Below the pieces are notes generated by a model, which saw nothing but the letters and a program-made list of their open reading frames with translations, made no database searches and was not told the origin of the DNA. A DNA stretch of 64,000 nt from Notospermus geniculatus (Eukaryota; Nemertea; Pilidiophora; Heteronemertea; Lineidae): assembly GCA_002633025.1 (NCBI GenBank), contig NMRB01000326.1, positions 180,376-244,375 on the forward strand. The letters are read 5' to 3'. Positions 51,900 to 62,965 of the stretch are shown here, in pieces. The first letter of the stretch is position 1; every line of letters begins with the position of its first letter. The position numbers were made by a program, and so were the translations under genes.

Positions 51900-52552
51900 G
51901 ACATCACAGACGATGTTAGATCTATCCTTCTTCCTTCGGTTCGGTTCTCGCCAGTAGGCCTATATGGCCTAGTGCTGTTTCCAAAGTGCCTCTGTTCAGG
52001 GTAGGAAACTCCAGCTGATCCCAAACGGCCTTGACCCTCAAAAGAGAGTTCAATGAAACAGCCGGTGGTAGGAGGTGGCTGTGTCCGCCGTCCGGATAGT
52101 TGGTTGTATACGCCAAGACTCTGCTTACTCTCGGCCTAGGGACACAGACTGAAGGTCGACCACACTAACGAAGTGTGGATGAAGGTCATCAATTAACCTT
52201 GACCTTCCCACCCTGACCTTGACAAAATCTGCAAGTCTATATCACGCAGATTGATAGGTGGAATCGATTGATGGCCAATAGACAACATGCATCATCGTTC
52301 GCTTCTACAACTTATCTGGTACGCCCTAGCTAGATTAAAGGCGCTCATTCGATACTGTAGACAATATGTGGGAGCTTCAAAGGTTATGATAATTGTGTAT
52401 CTGCGTCATCGAAAGCTTTTTTGATCGAAATTTCGCATCGGAATTACGGTGGCACCTTTGATGCATTCGCGAGGTAATCCAGTCTCCTTTAGTGAAAATA
52501 CGATCTTGCTTCGTGTGACACGGCTCGTAATTTTGATGGGCATTGGGAAAGC

Positions 52553-52816
52553 AGTAGAGTTGACCTTGACCAAGATTTCTTATAGAGTTGNTCATCAACA
52601 TGTCAGCCAAATATATCAGAGTCCGAACGACGTCATAACGTCAGGCTCGGGTCTGTTTCAGAGTGCAAGATTTCTTATAGAGTTGACCTTGACCTAGATC
52701 TCTTGCAGAATGACTTGACCTAGATCTCTTATAGAGTTGACCTTGACCTAGATCTCTTATAGAGTTGACCTTGACCTAGATCTCTTATAGAGTTGACCTT
52801 GACCTAGATCTCTTTT
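52553..52816. repeat. 28-bp minisatellite with TGACCTTGACCT core
   Basis: The unit is AGAGTTGACCTTGACCTAGA plus TCTCTTAT, with exact 28-base spacing between the cores at 52738, 52766 and 52794. Another core is at 52684 and a variant near 52559. AAGATTTCTTATAGAGTTG occurs at both 52572-52590 and 52667-52685, on either side of the N at 52591, so the array length in the assembly is unreliable. Confidence 0.85.
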
Positions 52817-52979
52817 GCTGTGCAAGCGAACGTCCCACCGGCCCTGTCGGTTTACAGTCTAAAATAGCCCTCCCTTTCGACCGGTTTTCCGTCTTGTACC
52901 TGGACGCAGCTGCGGGTGCCTGGAGCCCTTGATCGACATGACTTCCTTCCCAAAATTAATTTGAACGTCTGTTTTCCAG

Positions 52980-54001
52980 GTACGGATATTCTGCGGAAGA
53001 AACTGCAAGAACACGGGGGACCCGATATGGGCAACTTTCGCCCCATGCTTAATCACAATCCGCACGGTCGCTCCAAGTCGATGATGAACAGGTCACGTGA
53101 TCAATCCCCTGACCATTCAGGGACGCAGCCTCCGGGGATGGTGTCCGCCCTGTCAACTGCTCTAGACTGCGCTCTCGCTGGAAGTTCGAGTAAAATAGTG
53201 CAAAATATGAACCAGTTGGAATCTCAGGAGAATCCGGATGCTAGTCGGTATCTAGATGTTAGGGACGGTAGGGGTGTTAGTGACGATCATATACGTGGTG
53301 GTGGCTCGGCTAGATATAGTCCGAACACCAGACGCAAAATAGCGGCGGGATATAAACCAGAAAATCTTTCAGATTTGTTGACTTCTACCATGTTGAATGA
53401 TCATTTTGATCATTATAGAACCAACAGAGATGATAGTGGACTAGGTAGGGAGATTTATACTGATACGGAACGATTTAGAAATGGACCGAATTTAGACCCT
53501 TCACCCGATTCCGGAGTATCCGATTCGGACGATATTAAATCCTACCGTCCAGTTCAGAGGAGAAAGACAATGCCTTCCTTAGCGAACAGTATAAATAAAA
53601 GCGGTTCCACTGGTGATGTCACCAAACCGGAGGCGGCCACCGCGGTGCGTAGCAGTGAACATCTTAATGCAAAAAATCCAGACTCTTACATCATTGAGAA
53701 CGGGATAAGAAAACGAGTGCAGGCTGAGGTGCATGCCGCGGCTCCCATGACACGGGCACCGCCCAAGGAGTTACCGAGTCGGTTACGGATGGAAACAGGT
53801 ACCGGTAACCGCCTCAGCAGTAAGGGAAAGCGGGGAAGTCTTCCGGATATTGCAACCTGTAAGCAGTTGGAGAAGAAGATCATGCCTAGGACAGAGGTGA
53901 GCCGTCTCTCGCATGAGAGAAGGCAGGAGCTCATCCGACTACAAGCTGAAGAAGAGAGACGAGCGCGCGGTGAAATTGTGATCAGGCTCAGCGATTTGAA
54001 G
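52980..54001 (+). CDS. JPH: Junctophilin exon 4: divergent region
   Basis: Encodes residues 437-777. It begins (G)TDILRKKLQEHGG, taking up the helix/QPG junction from exon 3. The long middle is polar and poorly conserved across the family, as usual, with basic/serine motifs (RRKTMPSL, RGSLPDI), acidic-serine stretches (PDSGVSDSDD) and DSYIIENGIRKRVQAEV. It ends in a charged helix, EVSRLSHERRQELIRLQAEE, then ERRARGEIVIRLSDLK, which leads into the membrane anchor. The donor AAG|GTAACA at 54002 is phase 0 and weaker than the others. The frame remains open for 83 more codons to a TAG at 54251-54253, across a palindromic element. I favour splicing because exon 5 supplies the expected anchor in phase. 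Confidence 0.93.
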
Positions 54002-54085
54002 GTAACAAACACCCCCTCCGAGTCCTCTGTCTTTGTCCTCCTCCCCTTGCCCAATGAGGAACCCCCAGTATTACCACTACTAGGA

Positions 54086-54213
54086 GGCGCTGTGAGCGAC
54101 GTCTTTTACGACGTCTCGTCCTTGTTGCACTGCGTCAAGGACGTTGTGACGCAACGTCATTGCGTTGTTTTGCTCTGTTTTATTGACGTCTTCGGTACAA
54201 CGCTCACAGCGCC
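54086..54213. mobile_element. 128-bp TIR element just after exon 4
   Basis: The ends GGCGCTGTGAGCG and CGCTCACAGCGCC are exact 13-bp inverses. The interior is rich in GACGTC palindromes. It starts 85 bases after the exon 4 donor. The forward frame of exon 4 stays open right through it. A second copy, from the duplicated contig, starts at 55102. Confidence 0.75.
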
Positions 54214-54768
54214 GCCCTGTCGGGATAAAAGTTATGCGAGTTCCTCATCGTAGAAGATGCGTGACTGTAAGTCATTGGTAATGTGTGTGGTGTCGTTGGG
54301 CGGAATGAGTTCATGACGATACATGAGTAGTATGGTTTTATTCAGTGTATTTGATAGCATCGTGGTTATTGAATGAATGTCGTATTGCAGTGCTGGAGAG
54401 TAGTAAAATTGATTTGGTAGTTATTTGACCGATCGTTACGTTTTAAGTAGAGAACATTTGGTTTAGACTCCCCACACCCACACCGTAGCTCGCAACAACT
54501 GCACGTCAGATTCCCTTAGCATTTGAAATACCTAATAGGTATCCGCCACGGAGTACTGACGACTACTTACGGCAATAACCCCATATATGCGTATATGGGG
54601 TCGAAAATTTGCGAAATATTCGGAGACGACTTTCCGATTTATTGTATACTGTGTGTCGTTTTGTGCTCTTTTTTGGATACATGCGTATATGCATGTATCT
54701 TATCGTTCTCGTACGTATATTCTGTCGTTCGCGTGGCGGATACCTGGTAGAACCAAAGCACGCCTTCG
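54088..54768 (+). repeat. 0.68-kb direct duplication, copy 1
   Basis: Near-identical to 55102-55785. It includes the palindromic element and a stretch with two small dyads (CCCCATATATGCGTATATGG near 54580; ATACATGCGTATATGCATGT near 54677). The copies diverge abruptly after CCAAAGCACGCCT. The sequence from here to the N at 55101 is found only once. Confidence 0.8.
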
Positions 54769-55101
54769 TATTAAAGCTGAACTGCATGAACAAAAACTGG
54801 AGATCTGAGCACTAAAAAAAGACCACCACGCCACGGTGGTGGTCAAGGGAAATGCAAACGACCATAAGGCACTTTCAAAACACCTCCGAAACATGATAGA
54901 CTACCAGGCTATTTGGTGGCGCCACTGTATTCACCCTGAGTCAGTCAATAGAGCAACATCAAGACATGGCATCCAGTGACTTCTGCAGGTCGAAGGCATT
55001 AGGTTCTTACCGAACCAGAGAGTAAAGTCGGTCACTATTCTATAGTATTCACGTCTTGTTGACATTTATGGTGTTACCAAAGCACCAGTTGAAAACATTT
55101 N

Positions 55102-55785
55102 CGCTGTGAGCGACGTCTTTTACGACGTCTCGTCCGTGTTGCACTGCGTCAAGGACGTTGTGACACAACGTCATTGCGTTGTTTTGCTCTGTTTTATTGA
55201 CGTCTTCGGTACAACGCTCACAGCGCCGCCCTGTCGGGATAAAAAGTTATGCGGGTTCCTCATCGTAGAAGATGCGTGACTGTAAGTCATTGGTAATGTG
55301 TGTGGTGTCGTTGGGCGGAGTGAGTTCATGACGATACATGAGTAGTATGGTTTTATTCAGTGTACTTTTGATAGCATCGTGGTTATTGAATGAATGTCGT
55401 ATTGCAGTGCTGGAGAGTAGTAAAATTGATTTGGTAGTTATTTGACCGATCGTTACGTTTTAAGTAGAGAACATTTGGTTTAGATTCCCCACACCCACAC
55501 CGTAGCTCGCAACAACTGCACGTCAGATTCCCTTAGCATTTGAAATACCTAATAGGTATCCGCCACGGAGTACTGACGACTACTTACGGCAATTACCCCA
55601 TATATGCATATATGGGGTCGAAAATTTGCGAAATATTCGGAGACGACTTTCCGATTTATTGTATACTGTGTGTCGTTTTGTGCTCTTTTTTGGATACATG
55701 CGTATATGCATGTATCTTATCGTTCTCGTACGATATTCTGTCGTTCGCGTGGCGGATACCTGGTAGAACCAAAGCACGCCTACTT
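55102..55785 (+). repeat. 0.68-kb direct duplication, copy 2
   Basis: Second copy of 54088-54768, beginning right after the N at 55101 and inside the palindromic element. Exon 4 itself is not duplicated. Confidence 0.8.
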
Positions 55786-56610
55786 ATTAACCAAAAAGAG
55801 GTTTCTAGGGAGCATTTTCACAATAGAGGCCCTTCCAATTCGTAAGCGCATCGGCTGACGTAAGGTTTACGTTTATCAGTCATTACAATGATCGTATCGC
55901 TCAGTACCCCCCTCCCGCAGTTAGGCAGGAGCTTGAACCGGACCGACACGTCTGTCATGTCTGTGTGTACGTCCCACTAAGTCAAGTAGCAGCTGATTCC
56001 GTCTGTCTGGTGTTGGGGAACACTGGCAGTCGGTGAATACCTAAAGATATTACACCGCCCGGTCCAATTCCGTGGTGACTGTTGGAGAACACGGAAGGAA
56101 CGTACGTTTCGTCATCATTATTCAAAGATACATGACCCATCATCGGACTCGCCCAAAGTACCAAAGAATAAGGCTGTTCCTCTTCTCAGGAGGATACAAA
56201 TTATTCAATGCAAACACAAGGAGAAAACTCATAATGTTATCACCGTGCGGATGTTTACCAATCTTCCATTATCTTACGAATGACGTCATTGCCAGGCTGT
56301 GCCGTTCCATCCCGGAACATTTCGCATGACGTACGCCTGTTCAACCCTTGGTTTCCTCTTGTGCTGAACACATCAGGATGGTTAAGACAATATTCATTCT
56401 CATCGATGAGGTTGATTGAGGACTCGGCACGAATTGTTTCGAGGACTGCGATACTTTAGGTCGTTGGAAAAACAACGGTTCTTCTTGGGGTCAATGTCCT
56501 TCTTAAGAGAGTATCGGTTATACGATCAAAGAACTGCAGTGTACTTTATAGGCAGGGTCTCTTTCACAAGCGATGTCTGCTGCATTTATGGTCACGTTAC
56601 TAAAGTAACC

Positions 56611-56905
56611 AAATCGCAGTTGTAAGGTCATAGAGACCTGGGCCCGGTTGCACAAAAGCATACTAGGCGTAGTATCATTCTATCTCGTAGTTGGCTTCTA
56701 ACTTCGTATACAAACGCATACTAAGTTAGAAGCCAACTAGGAGATAGAATGATACTACGCCTAGTATGCTTTTGTGCAACCGGGCCCTGGCTTTGCCGCT
56801 TGGATCTAGCTCCTTATCAAAAGCGTCAGTGTCAGGACTCTCTATACAGCCAGCTGTGTGGTCAGTAATGCCAACCTTCACCAACAGCAGCTTGACAGAC
56901 GCCGG
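56611..56905 (+). repeat. Dispersed GACCTGGCTTTGCC repeat, copy 3 (interrupted)
   Basis: Same repeat as 27181-27410 and 45710-45880. It is split at GAGACCTG | CTGGCTTTGCC by the palindromic element at 56640-56787. Confidence 0.8.
56641..56786. mobile_element. ~146-bp near-perfect palindrome with 3-4 bp TSD
   Basis: The arms start GGCCCGGTTGCACAAAAGCA and end TGCTTTTGTGCAACCGGGCC. They pair for about 60 bases each, through CTAGGCGTAGTATCATTCTA. It interrupts a known repeat: uninterrupted copies read GACCTGGCTTTGCC, while here CTG (or CCTG) is present on both sides. That is direct evidence of insertion with a short target-site duplication. Confidence 0.88.
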
Positions 56906-59900
56906 CACCAGACCTTGGTGACCTCACAACTGATTTCGGTGTATCAACTCATCGGTGAATTGTAGTGCTTCCAGTGCTCTATGGTCACAAAATGATCTGG
57001 TCAGGTCCACAAGCGAACTCCTGGTAGCGTCTCCTCCTTCAGAATAGGTCCCCCATTGGCATGATTGGTCCAGAAACAGGAGTAGTGGTGTAAAGCCCTT
57101 CGCGACTGTTCTAAAAGAAGTGCCAAAACAGAGTCTCCAAACGTTAGACAGAGAGAAAGCGTTTATCAAAGGGGAGACAACACGAAAATAAATCAACAAT
57201 TTACAACTAAAATTAGCCTAGTATCCACTCCGGGGCATAATTTGTTGTCATTCTCTGACCTTGGATTAAGATCGCCGTCAGCATAAAATACATAAAGTCG
57301 ATTTCCCTCTTATATGATAAGTCATACATTTCGTCTGGTAATTGCCAATTTGCGCAAAGTAATCTATGTTGTGGGTACGGCCTTGGTGGCTTCCATAATC
57401 CGTTCATTAATGACTAGCGAGTGAACCTGACATGAATACGCTTCTTATGGTGTTAGAGCTTACACAACACGTACTCCCAACTTGCTTAACCAATAGTCGG
57501 TGGTAAACCAGGAACTGACACTGATCTGACTTGGACTTTGCACCACAGTCGATTGCAAGAACGTGGGAACCAATCAGAACAGCTGTTACTCACTAAGGAG
57601 TAGAATGATTGGCTGATGGGAAAGCTGATTGTTAGGGTCAGCCTTATATCTTAACACAGAGAATACACGTCCACGAGTTGGCACTCGACAGGCCTCTTTG
57701 ATGTGAGGGACTCATGTAGTGACCTCCAACACAGACTCCAACCTGTTACACACCACGCTAGTCGCCATTGCAAGGACGCACTGCGCCGTGTATGAATCAC
57801 CTCTCCCACCGTAGAGTAGTCGCCGAACCGAAGGCGACACAAGTGTTCAGTGTTGCTGGCCAAAATCCAGTCGGTGTTCTCCAACCAGCGACATGTGACC
57901 CTCGATCCTCCCTGCAGCTTGTTGTAGGTCCTACCTACATCGAGCCTCGATCACGACTTCTGACAAGACAATGCTTTGAAGTCACACATCGCAAATTCCT
58001 CGATCAGCCCACACCAGTCAGTTCACCAAAGCCCACCCAGGCAGCAGTTACCTCTGATCTGGACTGACTGCAACCTGTTGCTCCTGGATCATGGATTCGA
58101 TCATGACTCCGTGAGAGGGACCAGCCATTGGAAGAACTCGCCCGCACTGCCCTCTCAAGCCTCCTACGTAGGTTCACTGACACTTGGTACACCAATGACC
58201 AATCACCCACCTGTTGCAGCCGTGACTCTTCTAATGTACCTTCCGCCACGTCTTCCATGATGTATATACCGTTTTCTCCAAAGAAAATCGCAAATGCAAC
58301 CTCTACGAGGCCCTGGGGAGCATGATGGTGGTTGAGACGCCGCAAACTCACGGCTGTTATGCTGGTCTCGTCTCCATGGTCTATCTCTACTGCGGCAGAC
58401 ATCTTAAGCGTCCACTGAACATTACTTGAGAAGTTCCCTCTACCTGACATGAATATGTCAACGATGCCTACTCAAAACAACAGAAGGCAAATGCGCGCGT
58501 TGAGTTTTTTGTCGTTAAGCTGGAAGACGATTCTAGACCTGTCTCTTCACTTGATGTTGCTGCAATGATGAGAAACCCGGTTCTTTTTTATGTGTCATCG
58601 GTTGTGATGCTTCGTACGATTCCATCGCTTCTGAGAGGGTTGACGTCAGAGGCTTTGGTTGCCCTTCCAAGTAGATGATGAGTTAAATTTGCTTCAGTGC
58701 TGATGGTAGGACTGCAGCCTTTGGTGTACGTAACTCCAGTGAGTAAAGCATTGGCGTGCAAACCTGAAATCCAACGGAGTAACACACTACGGTGTCAGGT
58801 AGCTTCTAGTTCCAGATACTTTATTTAGCAATCAGAGCAACGTATTACACCGATAAAAACATAGGCCTACCTGTGCTGTAGCTACAGCCAAGAACCTATG
58901 CCAACATCAAGTAAGCTGTGCACGTCGAGAGGGCTGTACATGCAAGTACAGTTGTACTGCACATGCGGACGATTTATCCTACTGCAACAATACAGGTCTG
59001 CTTGTAGGCAGTTTCAAGATGAGCTGCACGACCATCTAGTATGGCAAACGTCTCAGGCGATTGCCCAAGTTCGTGAGATTGGTCATTCAAGAAGACATGA
59101 CCATCATGCAAGAACATGACGCCAGAACGCAATACCAGATAGAGTTGAAGACGCAAGCAAGTCAGGAACAAACACCAATGGTCCATGCGAACTAATGGAA
59201 CCTGGCTTTCACCAACGGAGCAGGGTGGGTGGGCAGGTTGAATCCAAGAGTGGTGTCTGAAAGTAAAATGCTACACCTTGCATGGGCAGGAAGAGCACCA
59301 TGGGTGAAGTGTGGATCCTTCAAGGATGCTGGTTCTCCAGACACCATCCGGCATTTGGGAGGTGGTTGAATCCAAGAGGGATGTTCTGATAAGAAAAATG
59401 CCACCATCGTGGGCAGGAAGACCTCGAAGGGTTGACCAGCATTTGCACCATGAAGACCTGCTGAATGAGCAAGCGATGCTAAGCTGTCGACTCCAGCAGA
59501 GTACTAAAAGGATACATGTACTTGGACGCAAACTCAAATTGTATTTAACGTTCCTTTTGATCTGTCGTCTGCTTGTCAAGCCGATGGCAAAAGAGGATTT
59601 ATGTCAACATCAAAGAATAAGACATTACGAGTAGCATCTGCTGAAAAAGTCGCGAGGAAAGTGTTAGTAGAGGCAGGAGGATAAACAGACCTAGAAATTA
59701 CTTGCGAATCCTTTTTCCGATAGTTTGTATACATAAATACTAGTACTAGGCACCCGAGGCACCAGGCACCAGACAAATGGCTTTGTTTCCAGTCCCTTGA
59801 CAGGACGTTGGACTTGCCGACATTTGCGGAGCCCGTTGATAGCAAAGTAGTTACTACGTCCGGTAACAAGCGACAGGTCGCGGATGCGACGACAGCCTGT

Positions 59901-60412
59901 GCTCAGCGGGAATTATCATCCTGGTTCTTCACGTCTGTCGCTTGGGACAGGAAGCCGCGGTGCCTTGGACCTTCAGGCAAGGAGAAGACGCCACCCAAGC
60001 TTGAGATGGCCTCTCCTTCCATACCACCCGGAGTATCAATGCTTTGGCTTCGGCCCTGATGGAAAAAATCCAAATACGATATTTATATTGCCGACTTCTC
60101 CCAGGAAATTATAAATGCTACTGATCCTGACCACATGTCATTGACCGTACACGGCGGTGAAGCCGTATAGGGTGTACTCATTAAAATAATTAACCTTTGC
60201 TAGGTGTCGGTGCTCCCGATTACGTGACCAGTTGCACGAAGGTACTTTAACCTCCTCAACTGTCTGAGGAAGTACGTGATGACTGGAACCACTCTTGGTC
60301 AGCTGTCTGTGCGTGTCATGAGAGGTGATTGGCCGCTGAACTAACATTATTGGCAGACACGATTGTGACGTACTCTGGTCCCGCAGTTAAGACGACAATT
60401 GATTGGCTACAG

Positions 60413-60581
60413 TAGGAGCAGTCAGCCGCGCATATTGCCAACAGATGGCAGCAAAGTCTTAGCGGACCAATGTACAGGAAAATCTACGTGATTGCTGCTC
60501 GATCGATAATGACTGGGTCCGCTAGATGCATTGAATTGGGCTGTAGTGACACCTAGTGGTCAACTCGCTGACAGCTCCCAT
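60413..60581 (-). mobile_element. TAGGAG-ended dispersed element, copy 3
   Basis: Inverse of 26333-26500. It starts TAGGAGCAGTCAGCCGCGC, has GATGGCAGCAAAG and GTAGTGACACCTAGTGG inside, and ends CTGACAGCTCCCA. Confidence 0.8.
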
Positions 60582-60805
60582 TGAATAATCCTCCAAACAG
60601 TTGCCTGGTACTGATCTCCTTTCAACCCTCCTGTCGCCAGCCTTTGATCCCGTCCTCTCCCCATGCGAGTGTCCCATCCCGTTCCTCGTACTGTTGTGTT
60701 CGTGTTGTAACATTTCTGACTACCTCGTCTACGTGCACTGCCGTCAAAAAAATGAAACTAGCCAAGACATCAACCACGACGTTCCGTGTGTCTTTGGTGT
60801 CATCA

Positions 60806-60930
60806 GGGAGTTTTCGCAAAGTCCCCGAAACACCAACGCGAACGCCAAACCCATTGTTCGGTGCCACGAAGAGAGCACCCAACAAAAGGATAGATGTTCG
60901 CGTTGGCGTTTCGGGGGCTTTGCGAAAACT
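60806..60930. mobile_element. GGGAGTTTTCGCAAAG hairpin MITE
   Basis: Same family as 28084-28212. The ends are GGGAGTTTTCGCAAAGTCC and GGGGCTTTGCGAAAACT, with CCAACGCGAACGCC and its inverse inside. Open frames of 106-148 codons on both strands pass through it and are by-products. Confidence 0.8.
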
Positions 60931-61321
60931 ATATATTGTGGAATTCGTATTCCACACCCTACACCGATGTCGGCCGTGAAAGTCGGTTTTTCTGGATGCA
61001 AATCGCTCCTTTTCTGAATAAGGTCCCGTTCTGCAAGCCATGTCAGCGGGTCTTTGATAGCCAACCATGCACGTAAACGAGGTTGTATTTTCCCCTGTTC
61101 CCTCTATTGGTAATCAGTCCCAATTTGGATTGAGGTCTTTCGTCAAAATAAAAGAGGGAGATAGTACCCTGTACACTTATAGACGCTCCTCCACGTGAGG
61201 GTTTTCTCGTACAAGGTGGGTCTCGGTGGGCAACTGCGCCGTTGAAAACTATGGGCAGTCATTTTGCAACTGGTAAGGCGTAGTCATAAGGAGACCGACA
61301 ACGCCCATTGAGAGCCAACTC

Positions 61322-61480
61322 GCGCGAGAAACTCTGGCAGCCATTTTGCCAAAATTAGGTCATAACCATGGGAATTCTCTTCTACAGCGACAGGTGATTG
61401 GTTCTCCCATGCCCCAGTGGGGGAATCCCCATGACGCGTGACCTAATTTTGGCAAGATGGCTGCTAGCGAAATTCGCGAC
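61322..61480. mobile_element. 159-bp TIR element, GCAGCCATTTTGCCAAAATT arms
   Basis: GGCAGCCATTTTGCCAAAAT, then TAGGTCA, pairs with TGACCTAATTTTGGCAAGAT, then GGCTGC. The outer GCGCGAGAAACTC against GCGAAATTCGCGAC is a weaker continuation. Confidence 0.7.
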
Positions 61481-62872
61481 GCATCTAACTACATGTACCT
61501 CTCACCAAATTGGGACCTTCACTGGCGTAGCTCTTAACCATTGCATGTGTGTTTTCTAGGCTAACCATGATCCAACCATAAGTGTTGCATGTGGCGACAG
61601 TATCAGTATAGATAAACCAACGCTATCCGCCGCTGTCAGAGTTATTGTGCACGTAGTCCATACAGCATGTCAGTATCAGAGGATAAGACTAACTGAGTCG
61701 CTAAGGCCGTATAGAGGACCTCTCAAACGGGCTAAGGTACCCTATTTCAGTTTTTTCGCTGGTTTGGGGTCTTGTCCCCCATTGCTGACAATCATTGATG
61801 TCCAATAAAAAGCACAAAGAACGACACACAAAATGATATAATACGAAGGGTCGTCTCCATCGTCTTTCACAAATTTTCGACCCCAACCTGGGTCTTCCTC
61901 AGGCACTTTCTAGTCGAGCTACCAGAAGTGAAAAAAAAATCGTTGCATGACAATCACTGCACCGAATAATTGCTTTCCAGTCAAAATTTCGTGATAAGCA
62001 AGTCTGAGTGAGAGCGTTTCAGTAAACTGTACGGCCTGACACAAAAGGAATTGACGACCATCCCGCAAGGCGCTCCACTTGAGAGTACATGTATTCTTGC
62101 ACGAAATCTTTGTCTATATGATTCCGTAGAGGAGATGGGATGGACTTGACGCCAAACCAGCGTTTCTTGGGTGTGACTTCGATGCATAGAACATTCCTTC
62201 TTGAAAAACTACCAACGTATTACATGTATTTGATTAGATGCTTGGATTTTGTGACATTTGCCGCCATATAGTACACGCAGCACGCCCGACGATGTTTCGG
62301 CCTCCGCAAGTAGGCGTAGGTTCCTCCTCCCGCATTCTCTAACTCTTCATGAGAAATTTGCCCAAGTATTCACAGTGCATCGAAGACAACCCCACCGCTC
62401 ACCACCAGAACCTCACTCCTTTCTTCCTGTACCAATTCCCTCTGTACACCAAACTGCATTCTACTAACAAGTTTTCGCCATTTTGTTGCTGGCATGACCT
62501 TCAAGGGGCAGTTGTAGTGGTATAAAACCAATGGAATATTGGTGTAACCAGTTTCTTCATTTCCTTTGGTAAACAAACCGTTATGAAGATAATGCCGCCC
62601 ACAGATCGACACACAGTTGTTTTGTGATCAGATTTCCCAACACAACCTTGCTGTGTGTAGAAAAATGTCGACCGAGAGGGGTCGCTCAAGTAGCGCCTTT
62701 GTTGCTCTGGAACCGAGCAGCACATCAAGGAAGCTCCTTCCTCTAACTGCGAAGATCTCCTCCGCGGAGCTCCCTAAGGCCCAAATATTTCCTGAATATC
62801 GTGTTACGAAAGTAGGTTTCAAGAAGGTGTTACACTTTGCTCGTTGTGCTGACCGTTTTGTTCTCGTTTCAG

Positions 62873-62965
62873 GACTGGTGCCAACAACGACAACTTCTTA
62901 TGTTCGTGATCGCCGTCAACGTCAGTTTAGCAACAATGTTTTTCAATCTTCTTCAAAGTCAGTGA
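62873..62965 (+). CDS. JPH: Junctophilin exon 5: C-terminal membrane anchor
   Basis: Thirty codons and TGA, encoding DWCQQRQLLMFVIAVNVSLA then TMFFNLLQSQ (residues 778-807). Residues 785-804 form a single hydrophobic segment at the very C-terminus. This is the tail anchor by which junctophilins sit in the ER or SR membrane. The acceptor is excellent: GCTGACCGTTTTGTTCTCGT then TTCAG, with the exon starting at GAC in phase 0 directly after exon 4's LSDLK. The N-x-S-L-A-x-x-F-x-x-L-L pattern parallels the vertebrate LNIGLAILFVHLL end. A longer open frame in another register covers the same DNA, so the exon is easily missed. Confidence rests on splice phase, position and motif together. Confidence 0.93.
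   Translation, partial: DWCQQRQLLMFVIAVNVSLATMFFNLLQSQ

Larger units (their letters stand above)
51432..52979 (+). other. Intron 3
   Basis: 1.5 kb, phase 1. It contains the nested transposon at 51460-51727, a perfect hairpin at 51868, the 28-bp minisatellite at 52553 and an N at 52591. The acceptor is CGTCTGTTTTCCAG|GT. Confidence 0.9.
54002..62872 (+). other. Intron 4
   Basis: 8.9 kb, phase 0, probably inflated by the duplicated segment at 54088/55102. It contains elements at 54086, 56640, 60413, 60806 and 61322. It ends with a good branch-point-like GCTGAC, a pyrimidine tract and CAG (TTTTGTTCTCGTTTCAG). Several open frames of 100-148 codons on either strand (for example 58004-58450 minus) have no recognisable domain. 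Confidence 0.85.

Noticed and set aside
58004-58450. 148-codon minus-strand frame in intron 4
   Set aside because: It looks somewhat protein-like but I recognise no domain and see no splice partners. A protein search returning a transposon or host family would revive it.
60581-61068. Overlapping open frames of 106-148 codons on both strands
   Set aside because: They run through the hairpin MITE at 60806-60930, whose palindrome keeps both strands open.
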